Below, piece after piece: positions 1 through 5,350 of a DNA stretch of 5,350 nucleotides. The notes under the pieces are model-generated. The model had not been told where the DNA came from. It saw only the letters and a program-made list of their open reading frames with translations, and made no database searches. Location: the NCBI GenBank assembly GCA_003564775.1, contig PXEI01000166.1, forward strand, positions 1 through 5,350, read 5' to 3'. The DNA is from Spirochaetaceae bacterium. GTDB taxonomy: Bacteria; Spirochaetota; Spirochaetia; DSM-27196; SLAA01. The position numbers were made by a program, and so were the translations under genes. Every line of letters starts with the position of its first letter. The stretch's first letter is position 1.

Positions 1-1873
1 TATGCTGAGAAGTGATGCCGAGCGAGTTTTGGGGGTCGTGGCGGGTTCCGGAGAGCTTGATCCGACCAACCAGCTGCTCACGTTTCAGTTGAACCTTCGG
101 GACTCCATCTCTGATCTCTACCTGGAGGGCAGGTACAGCCGACCAGACGACCACATGAGTGTAACCTTGGAAATGCCCATGCTGGAAATGGCGTATGTTG
201 AGGGGTTTGCGTTGGGCGAGGTAGAGGAAACCCAGGGATATCTCTCCGGAAGAGCGGAGATTGAGGGGCGACTCGCCGAACCGGAGTTGACCGGACAAGT
301 TGTGTTTCATGACGTTGGGTTTAGCCTCCCTCGCCTTGGTAGCCGTTTTGGAATTAACGGTCAGGAGCTCCAGCTGAGCAACAATGGCGTACAGTTTGAC
401 AATTTCACTATAACTGACGCAGGCGGAGTGCCAGCACGCCTAAATGGCAGGATTACGGCCGAATTTGATCAAGGAAACCATGAAATTGATGTACAGGTAA
501 ACACCCGAGGGTTTCGTACGATTGATACCACAAGAGCCGACAACCCGCTGTTCTATGGTCGGGTGCTACTCGACGCCGATATGCGAGTTGTAGGCTTGGT
601 GACCGAGGCGACCCTGGAAGGCAACCTTGGCCTGCGTTCGGGAAGCACTGTCACGTTTGTCATGCCGGAACAAGATGCCGGTCTCGATGCAACCCGCGGA
701 ATCATTCGTTTTGTGGATGATGACCTATCCGGACTGGATTCCGTGAGCGGTTCTGCACGCGAGGCAACTGCGGAGCCTCAGCCACTTGCTGGTGGCCTCG
801 AGGTTGGGGCTAATGTGCAGGTGGACAGCGACACCCAGGTGACTATTGTGGTAGATCCGGCATCCGGGGACCAGCTGGTCTTGCGGGGAGGCGGGCAGTT
901 TAGCCTTGCCGTAGAGCGCAGTGGTGAGACCTCTCTTACCGGTACTTACACCATAAGCGGCGGCGAGTACCAACTAACGTTCCAGAACATTGTCCGGCGC
1001 AATTTTCAGATCCTCGGCGGTAGTAACGTCACCTGGGTGGGGGATCCGTTTGACGCGCAGCTGAACGTGACCGCCGAGTATAACCTCCGGACATCTCCAG
1101 CAAGTCTGGTAGGAGCCTACCTGAGCGAACAGGAGACTGCTTCGTACCGTCGAGCACTGCCGTTTCAGGTGGTGTTGGAACTCCAGGGGGCCATGAGTGA
1201 GCCTGAGATAAGCTTCCAACTTGACATGCCGGTGGCCGAACGGGGAGCACTGGCAGGAACGGTCTACAACAGACTCCAGCAGGTGAACGAGAACGAGGCC
1301 GAGCGAAATCGCCAGGCATTCGCATTGCTTGTGTTCAACCAGTTTCTTGGTGAGGAGTTCACCGGCTTTGACCAGGGCGCGGCGGTGAGCTCTGGGGCAC
1401 GAAGCAGCGCTGCACGTTTGCTGAGTCGACAGTTGAACATAATATCGGCGCGGGTTGTGCCCCGGCTGGATCTTGCATTCGAAATCGAGTCGTATGAGGA
1501 GATTGGCGAGGAGGGGCCGGAGGGGCGAACCGAGCTGCAGGTGCAGTTGAGCCAGCAGTTTCTTGACGACCGAGTGCGAATTGAACTTGGTGGACAGTTC
1601 GAGCTTGAGGGCGATCGTCAATCAGATGACGATGTGGCCGACTTTGCTGGCGATATCGTGGTTGAGTACCTCATAACCGAGGATGGCCGATATCGGATTC
1701 GCGGTTTTCGGCGTAACGAATACCAGGGCCCGATAGAAGGGACACAGGCGACCACCGGTGTTGCATTGGTTTATACACGGCGTTTTGACCGTTTGCGCGA
1801 CCTGTTTCGGCGGCCGCAGGAACAAACCGAACTACAACTCCCTGATCCCGGCTTTGAACAGGACCGGTCGTAA
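1..1873 (+). CDS. tamB: TamB-like translocation/assembly module protein, C-terminal half (5' end outside window)
   Basis: TamB proteins are anchored in the inner membrane and span the periplasm as a hydrophobic-grooved beta-structure. They work with an Omp85 partner in outer-membrane protein assembly or lipid transport. About 623 residues are visible. The frame is open at the left edge and no N-terminal membrane anchor is seen, so the ATG at position 2 is almost certainly internal; whole TamB proteins are usually well over 1,000 residues. The visible part is beta-rich, with repeated strand patterns at residues 50-350. It includes the TamB C-terminal (DUF490) signatures TTRADNPLFYGRVLLDADM (176-194), ITWxGDP-like VTWVGDPFDAQLNVTAEYN (343-361) and LPFQVVLELQG (386-396). 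A helical stretch follows (418-450, YNRLQQVNENEAERNRQAFALLVFNQFLG region). The end is EYLITEDGRYRIRGFRRNEY (555-574) and a TGVALVYTRRFD strand. Residues 240-262 look like a flexible linker. In E. coli the conserved C-terminus contacts the TamA POTRA region, which fits the Omp85 gene 4 nt downstream. Family assignment is confident; the symbol follows family usage. Confidence 0.93.
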   Translation, partial: MLRSDAERVLGVVAGSGELDPTNQLLTFQLNLRDSISDLYLEGRYSRPDDHMSVTLEMPMLEMAYVEGFALGEVEETQGYLSGRAEIEGRLAEPELTGQVVFHDVGFSLPRLGSRFGINGQELQLSNNGVQFDNFTITDAGGVPARLNGRITAEFDQGNHEIDVQVNTRGFRTIDTTRADNPLFYGRVLLDADMRVVGLVTEATLEGNLGLRSGSTVTFVMPEQDAGLDATRGIIRFVDDDLSGLDSVSGSAREATAEPQPLAGGLEVGANVQVDSDTQVTIVVDPASGDQLVLRGGGQFSLAVERSGETSLTGTYTISGGEYQLTFQNIVRRNFQILGGSNVTWVGDPFDAQLNVTAEYNLRTSPASLVGAYLSEQETASYRRALPFQVVLELQGAMSEPEISFQLDMPVAERGALAGTVYNRLQQVNENEAERNRQAFALLVFNQFLGEEFTGFDQGAAVSSGARSSAARLLSRQLNIISARVVPRLDLAFEIESYEEIGEEGPEGRTELQVQLSQQFLDDRVRIELGGQFELEGDRQSDDDVADFAGDIVVEYLITEDGRYRIRGFRRNEYQGPIEGTQATTGVALVYTRRFDRLRDLFRRPQEQTELQLPDPGFEQDRS

Positions 1874-1877
1874 CTCT

Positions 1878-1958
1878 ATGGTACATCTCCACCACGGTCG
1901 GGTGCTAAGGATCCACATCATTCTTGTACTCATTGCTATCGGCGGCGTAGTTTCATGC
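1878..1958 (+). other. Lipoprotein signal peptide of TamL
   Basis: Residues 1-27 contain basic and histidine residues (H3, H5, H6, R8, R11), a hydrophobic core (IHIILVLIAIGG) and the lipobox V-V-S-C. The Cys27 codon is at 1956-1958. Residues after the cysteine are A-T-V-P-N-N-E-D. They lack an acidic cluster directly behind the cysteine, of the kind described for surface-exported Bacteroidota lipoproteins, so the lipid anchor is inferred to stay on the periplasmic side of the outer membrane. This supports the start at 1878 rather than further upstream. Confidence 0.8.
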
Positions 1959-4241
1959 GCGACAGTTCCGAACAACGAGGACCCACCCGAGCTCTACATA
2001 GGTGCCGATCTCGAGATCCAGGATCCTCTGGGCCTGCGGGAACGACGGGCACTTCAGGCGGCCTACGAGTCTGCTTTACGACCAGCGCCCAACCGCTCGG
2101 TGCTGGGGGTCTGGCGCCCGCGTTTGCAGCTGTTCCAGATCATGGGTGGTGAGGAGGCCGAAGGCTGGCGCAGTCGGGCTCAGAACCGCTTTGGGGAGGC
2201 CCCGGTGTATTTTTCCGCCGAAATTCCCGAGGCCAATGCGCAGCGTCTCCTGAACACCAGTTATGCTCGTGGCTATTTTGATATCGAGCTGGACTACGAT
2301 ATCGTTCGCCCACGTGAAGGGCAGGTGGGCCTGAGTTACAACCTAAGCCCCGGAGAAAGATATCGCGTGGGTGAGTTGCGCTACGGTTCTGGAGACTCGA
2401 CTGAGGACGAACGTCCTGAGCATTTTTCGGTTATAGACGAGGCAATTCAGCGCGAACTGGAGGTGAGTGAGCTGAGGGAGGGTATGGCGTATCACCTTGA
2501 CGACCTGGAGCAGGAACGGAACCGCATAGATGCTGCGTTGAAGAACCAGGGTTTTTTCGCTTTTAGTGCCGGACATCTCATTTTTGACGGTCAGCGCGAT
2601 CGAGACCGAAAGGTTGTAGATCTGCGGCTGGATCTGCGAGAGGATGTGCCTGCACGCGCCACTCGACGGTATCGTCTGCGCAATATTTATCTCTATCTGG
2701 AGTACTCGGTGGGGAGTGAAGACCCACCTGATGATCTTGATGAGCTGGAGCAGCTTGCTCACAGATTCTTTGTTGTACAGCCGAGTGACCGTTATCGGGG
2801 TTCCATTGTTCTCAATGCCCTGGTTATTGAGCCAGGTGAGCTCTACCGTCGAAACGACCATTTGCGGAGTCTCAGCCGACTAAGCGATCTTGGCATTTTC
2901 CAGTTCTCTTCAATTCGATATCGCGAGACCGAGGAGCCGGAACAGCTTGACGCCTATGTGTATCTTACGCCTTCTCCATCGCGCCTGGTGCAGGCCGAGC
3001 TTCAGGCAGTCTCGCGCTCGGACGACTTTGCTGGACCGGCGGTGAATATAACCTACCGCGACATGAACGCCTTTGGTGGAGCCGAGGAACTGACAGTTCA
3101 GTCCAACGCCGCTCTGGAAACACGGCTGCGCGAAGACGCAGGTAGAGTGCTTGGCTCCTATGAGTACAGCGCCGAGGCAGGATTGAGCCTCCCTCGAGTC
3201 CTGGCTCCATTTGCGGTTGATCGGGCGCGCAGCGGGTCGCTCTCACGAACGCGAATACGCGCAGGCATACAGTCGTTAACGCGGGTTGACACCTATAGAT
3301 TGGATTCGGCAAATGCCCGATTTGGGTACTCCTGGCGGAGTAATCCACGGATCAGCCATGAGCTGGACCCGGTAGACATTACCTTTGTTCGACCATCCGA
3401 GTTTTCCAAGGGGTTTGAAGAGCAACTTGACGAAAACCCCATTCTGGCACGGAGCTTTGAGCAGCAGTTTCTTGTAGGGACCAGATATAACTTCATCTAC
3501 AGCAACAGAGGCCTCACCGAAGGCCGGGCAACAAGCTATGTGCAACTTGGTCTTGAGTCCTCAGGTGCGGTGTTACATGCTGTCCAGCAGCTTTCCGGAA
3601 CCGACGACAGTGGCGGCGATGAGTCTGCGGGGTACTTTGACACTCCCTATGCGCAGTTTCTCCGTGCGGATACCGACCTTCGGCAGTTTGTTCCGCTCAT
3701 AGGTTCGCAAAGATTAGCTATGCGTCTCCTGGCCGGAGTCGGTTATCCATATGGGAACTCCGACACGCTCCCTCGCATTCGGCAGTTCTCGGTAGGGGGT
3801 ACAAATAGCATGCGTGCATTTGCCGCGCGGAGTATTGGGCCCGGGAGTATTCCGCCGGGGCTTGACGCCTTTGACGACCGCAGTGGCGCGATGCGTCTTG
3901 AGGCCAACCTTGAGTATAGGTTCCCTATTTCCACCTACTTTCGCGGGGCTTTTTTTCTTGATATCGGCAACATTTGGGATCTGCCTGGTGATGGTGATGC
4001 TGGCAGTCAAGAAGGAGAGTTTGGCCTGGAGAGCTTTCTTGGTGATGTAGCCGTGGGCAGCGGAGTAGGTCTGCGCTTTGACCCTGGCGTTGTGATACTT
4101 CGGCTCGATATTGCGTTCCCCGTACGAAAACCCTGGGTTGAAGAACGTGATGGATGGCTTATTCAGGACATGCGGCCCCTGGAGCCGGACTGGTTGCGCG
4201 AAAACCTGGTCTACAATCTGGCTATTGGGTATCCGTTTTAG
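1878..4241 (+). CDS. tamL: TamL: lipoprotein Omp85 (BamA/TamA-type) outer-membrane assembly factor
   Basis: This 787-residue protein should sit in the outer membrane as a beta-barrel with periplasmic POTRA domains and act with TamB. The N-terminus has a basic/hydrophobic signal (residues 8-25) and a lipobox VVSC with Cys27, so it is a predicted lipoprotein, as in the Bacteroidota variant TamL and unlike E. coli TamA. POTRA-like repeats cover roughly residues 38-370: RGYFDIELDYD (131-141) with YNLSPGERYRVGELRYG (154-170), then NQGFFAFSAGHLIFDG (223-238), then EPGELYRRNDHLRSLSRLSDLGIFQFSSIRY (318-348). The barrel runs from about 371 to the end. It contains FSVGGTNSMRAFAARSIGPGS (637-657), the counterpart of the Omp85 VRGF/loop-6 motif, then LEANLEYRFPI and FFLDIGNIWDL, and ends in YNLAIGYPF with a terminal Phe, as expected for a beta-signal. 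The frame is open 120 nt further upstream, but that part overlaps tamB and would bury the signal peptide. The ATG at 1878 puts the signal at the N-terminus and lies 4 nt after the tamB stop. A weak AGGA lies at 1860-1863. Confidence 0.93.
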   Translation: MVHLHHGRVLRIHIILVLIAIGGVVSCATVPNNEDPPELYIGADLEIQDPLGLRERRALQAAYESALRPAPNRSVLGVWRPRLQLFQIMGGEEAEGWRSRAQNRFGEAPVYFSAEIPEANAQRLLNTSYARGYFDIELDYDIVRPREGQVGLSYNLSPGERYRVGELRYGSGDSTEDERPEHFSVIDEAIQRELEVSELREGMAYHLDDLEQERNRIDAALKNQGFFAFSAGHLIFDGQRDRDRKVVDLRLDLREDVPARATRRYRLRNIYLYLEYSVGSEDPPDDLDELEQLAHRFFVVQPSDRYRGSIVLNALVIEPGELYRRNDHLRSLSRLSDLGIFQFSSIRYRETEEPEQLDAYVYLTPSPSRLVQAELQAVSRSDDFAGPAVNITYRDMNAFGGAEELTVQSNAALETRLREDAGRVLGSYEYSAEAGLSLPRVLAPFAVDRARSGSLSRTRIRAGIQSLTRVDTYRLDSANARFGYSWRSNPRISHELDPVDITFVRPSEFSKGFEEQLDENPILARSFEQQFLVGTRYNFIYSNRGLTEGRATSYVQLGLESSGAVLHAVQQLSGTDDSGGDESAGYFDTPYAQFLRADTDLRQFVPLIGSQRLAMRLLAGVGYPYGNSDTLPRIRQFSVGGTNSMRAFAARSIGPGSIPPGLDAFDDRSGAMRLEANLEYRFPISTYFRGAFFLDIGNIWDLPGDGDAGSQEGEFGLESFLGDVAVGSGVGLRFDPGVVILRLDIAFPVRKPWVEERDGWLIQDMRPLEPDWLRENLVYNLAIGYPF

Positions 4242-4914
4242 TCTTGGCTTTCTTGGTCTTAATGTCGACACCACCCATTATGGCAATGGCGCGTACCTCA
4301 AGCACTGGCGCGGATGGGTCTTCCGGACTGTCTGTGCGGTCATCCACACCGCCCAGAATAGGGAGTGCGGTAACCTCAACAGCAACACCAGGTGGAACGA
4401 CGATATCGAGTCCACCCATGATACATAGCGCAGTTACCACAGTACGCCCGGGAGGAAAGATCGCCCTTCTATAATCCAGATCAACGCCACCCATGACCGC
4501 GACCACTTTTGTAGAGCGCGCCGGGCGCCAGACGCCGCGACGCTCTGCTCCTCCGAGTACCGCAAATACCGTAGCGCTCGTGCTCACTTTTCCGGAGTTC
4601 AACTCAACATGCGAGCCCTCTACTGTCGGTGCATTGGGGCTGCCCATCTGAATGCCGCCGGAGGGGGCTGACGTGCCTGGCTCATGAAAAAGTGGGAGGT
4701 CGGCCACGAGGGCCCGTAGCTCAGCATGTGTCCGGCCAGCCTCAGCCTGCTCTATTCGCAGGCCAAGTTCGTGGTCGTTAATGTTGTCGTAGGCGTAGTT
4801 GAGCTTGAGGCGTTCAACAACCTCGGTTCGGAGCACCGACAATGGCTGGCTTTCTATGGGCTGACCACCGCGGTTGTTCCGGTGTTGTGGTGCGGACCAA
4901 TCATGTGTACTCAC
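4222..4914 (-). CDS. DUF1707-like / LiaF C-terminal-like soluble beta-solenoid protein
   Basis: This is a 230-residue protein from the GTG at 4914. Residues 24-74 (PLSVLRTEVVERLKLNYAYDNINDHELGLRIEQAEAGRTHAELRALVADLP) resemble the DUF1707/SHOCT-like helical module: a conserved ERL, a D/N-x-x-EL segment, and ending in R-T-x-A-E-L-x-x-L-x-x-D-L-P. After a Gly/Ser/Pro linker (75-110) comes a LiaF-type (DUF2154-like) domain with five turns ending in [M/L]GG[V/L/A][D/E], and a Lys/Thr-rich tail. No signal peptide or membrane segment is visible, unlike membrane-anchored Bacillus LiaF, so it is probably cytoplasmic or peripheral. LiaF proteins of Firmicutes repress the LiaRS cell-envelope stress system; whether this one acts in stress signalling is not shown, and no kinase or regulator gene is present. 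The same frame stays open to a TTG at 4962 (246 residues), but GGAG lies 7 nt before the GTG and nothing comparable precedes the TTG. It follows the dioxygenase gene by 95 nt on the same strand and overlaps the tamL end by 20 nt. Confidence 0.85.
   Translation of the reverse strand: MSTHDWSAPQHRNNRGGQPIESQPLSVLRTEVVERLKLNYAYDNINDHELGLRIEQAEAGRTHAELRALVADLPLFHEPGTSAPSGGIQMGSPNAPTVEGSHVELNSGKVSTSATVFAVLGGAERRGVWRPARSTKVVAVMGGVDLDYRRAIFPPGRTVVTALCIMGGLDIVVPPGVAVEVTALPILGGVDDRTDSPEDPSAPVLEVRAIAIMGGVDIKTKKAKTKTDTQ
4264..4572 (-). repeat. Five-fold degenerate repeat coding for solenoid turns in the LiaF-like protein
   Basis: Residues 115-217 of the LiaF-like protein hold five turns: VFAVLGGAE, VVAVMGGVD, ALCIMGGLD, ALPILGGVD and AIAIMGGVD. 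The first Gly of each pair is at 121, 142, 167, 188 and 214, giving spacings of about 21, 25, 21 and 26. At DNA level the octamer CCACCCAT (+ strand, encoding Met-Gly-Gly on the other strand) recurs at 4271, 4412 and 4487. The regular hydrophobic pattern between turns fits a right-handed beta-helix-like fold as in LiaF C-terminal domains. Confidence 0.8.
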
Positions 4915-4921
4915 AGTGTAA

Positions 4922-4925
4922 CTCC
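4922..4925 (-). promoter_or_regulatory. Shine-Dalgarno GGAG deciding the start of the LiaF-like gene
   Basis: On the - strand the sequence reads CCGGAG-TTACACT-GTG. GGAG is separated by 7 nt from the GTG at 4914-4912. The competing TTG at 4962 has no purine-rich motif at a usable distance. This supports the shorter 230-residue protein. Confidence 0.55.
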
Positions 4926-4932
4926 GGCCACC

Positions 4933-4962
4933 ACTGTACTCCGATCCAGACCTTTCCGGCAA
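4933..4962 (-). promoter_or_regulatory. Weak candidate -35/-10 promoter before the LiaF-like gene
   Basis: On the - strand TTGCCG (4962-4957) is followed after 18 nt by TACAGT (4938-4933). Each matches four of six positions of the sigma-70-type consensus. It would give a very short leader containing the GGAG. Bacteroidota use a different -10/-33 consensus, so the match may be chance. The 95-nt gap (4915-5009) to the dioxygenase gene holds no clear terminator, so co-transcription is equally possible. Confidence 0.15.
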
Positions 4963-5009
4963 GCGTTTGACAATTGCTGGACCGTTACCTCAGCTGCTAT
5001 TGTAACTGG

Positions 5010-5350
5010 TTAGTCAGCCAGCGCCCCAGCATCTGGAGGGCCGAGCGGGGGCAGTATTGACTCAATCTTTGCCCGTTGGGCCTCAAAAAATGGCGGCAGT
5101 ACCAAGGTCTCGCCAAGATGCTTGGGGTCTTCGTCCACGGCGAATCCGGGGCCGTCGGTTGCGACCTCGAACAAGGCTCCTCCCGGCTCACGTACATAGA
5201 CCGACTTAAACCAGAAGCGGTCTATCACCTGAGTTGGGGATACCCCCTCGCCGACGATTCTTGCTCGAACTTCGGCCTGGTGGGCCTCGTCGTCGACCCG
5301 CCACGCAACATGGTGCACCGAGCCCACACCCCACCGGCCGCTCGGCTCCA
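5010..5350 (-). CDS. VOC-family ring-cleaving dioxygenase (MhqO-like), C-terminal part (5' end outside window)
   Basis: About 113 residues are visible, roughly the last third of a family usually a little over 300 residues long. Members are extradiol-type, metal-dependent enzymes of the glyoxalase/vicinal-oxygen-chelate fold. Bacillus MhqO is linked to hydroquinone/quinone resistance. The frame is open through the right edge and reads EPSGRWGVGSVHHVAWRVDD at the visible start, so the GTG at 5327 is internal. The last VOC half-module carries the likely metal ligands: a His in V-H-H-V-A-W and the Glu in G-G-A-L-F-E-V-A-T. The family-typical stretches DRFWFKSVYVREPGG, TDGPGFAVDEDPKHLGETLVLPP and a C-terminal amphipathic FFEAQRAKIESILPPL are also present. 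The stop is TAA at 5012-5010. The true substrate cannot be read from this part. It lies upstream of the LiaF-like gene on the same strand. Confidence 0.92.
   Translation of the reverse strand, partial: EPSGRWGVGSVHHVAWRVDDEAHQAEVRARIVGEGVSPTQVIDRFWFKSVYVREPGGALFEVATDGPGFAVDEDPKHLGETLVLPPFFEAQRAKIESILPPLGPPDAGALAD

Noticed and set aside
974..1621. Long antisense open frame (215 codons) within tamB.
   Set aside because: Composition is Cys/Leu/His/Arg-rich without domain features. It lies wholly opposite the strongly conserved TamB C-terminal region.
1758..1877. Upstream extension of the TamL reading frame by 40 residues.
   Set aside because: It overlaps the conserved tamB C-terminus in another frame and would place the signal peptide internally. 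The ATG at 1878 fits signal peptide and spacing.
2343..2861. Antisense open frame (172 codons) within tamL.
   Set aside because: It is a shadow of the POTRA-coding region with no recognisable motif or start signal.
3714..4274. Antisense open frame (186 codons) across the tamL 3' end.
   Set aside because: It lies opposite the barrel-coding region and shows no domain. The real - strand gene there is the LiaF-like one in another frame.
4275..4289. Small inverted repeat CCATT-ATGGC-AATGG near the convergent junction as a terminator.
   Set aside because: It has only a 5-bp stem and no T-run on either strand, and it codes for the last MGGVD turn of the LiaF-like protein.
4111..4474. Two + strand open frames of about 105 codons across the tamL/LiaF-like junction.
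   Set aside because: They are shadows of tamL and of the LiaF-like repeats, low-complexity with no conserved feature.
4984..5006. Inverted repeat GTTAC...GTAAC just downstream of the dioxygenase stop.
   Set aside because: The stem is 5 bp with a 13-nt loop and no T-tract, which is too weak to call a terminator or operator.

Overview
The window holds four protein-coding genes in two convergent pairs and looks like ordinary chromosome. Two genes are complete and two run off the window edges. GC content is moderate, slightly above half by eye. I see no RNA genes, mobile elements, CRISPR arrays or integration scars. The best taxonomic guess is a member of the Bacteroidota or a close relative, possibly the Rhodothermia/Balneolia side because the GC is not low. 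The reason is that the Omp85 protein is a predicted lipoprotein that follows a TamB gene directly, and both match the Bacteroidota-type TamB/TamL pair as I remember it. This is inference from recalled family features, not from a search.

Left part, + strand (1-4241): the C-terminal half of a TamB-like AsmA-family protein (stop at 1871-1873), then after 4 nt a 787-residue TamL, a lipidated BamA/TamA-type Omp85 protein with POTRA-like repeats and a C-terminal beta-barrel. The two should form one translocation and assembly module linking the inner and outer membranes. TamB supplies the periplasm-spanning groove and TamL the outer-membrane barrel. The tight spacing suggests one transcript and translational coupling.

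Right part, - strand (5350-4222): the C-terminal third of a VOC-family ring-cleaving dioxygenase (MhqO-like), then 95 nt, then a small soluble protein with a DUF1707-like N-terminus and a LiaF-type C-terminal beta-solenoid carrying five [I/L/V]-[M/L]-G-G-x-[D/E] turns. The last gene overlaps the end of tamL by 20 nt tail to tail, so there is no space between them for a dedicated terminator.

The genes point to cell-envelope biogenesis (TamB/TamL), possible envelope-stress sensing or scaffolding (LiaF-like) and aromatic or quinone detoxification (dioxygenase). A functional link between the two pairs is not shown by the sequence. I did not find a convincing new system. The points most worth a second look are the lipidated Omp85 partner, the repeat architecture and start codon of the LiaF-like protein, and the overlapping convergent gene ends.
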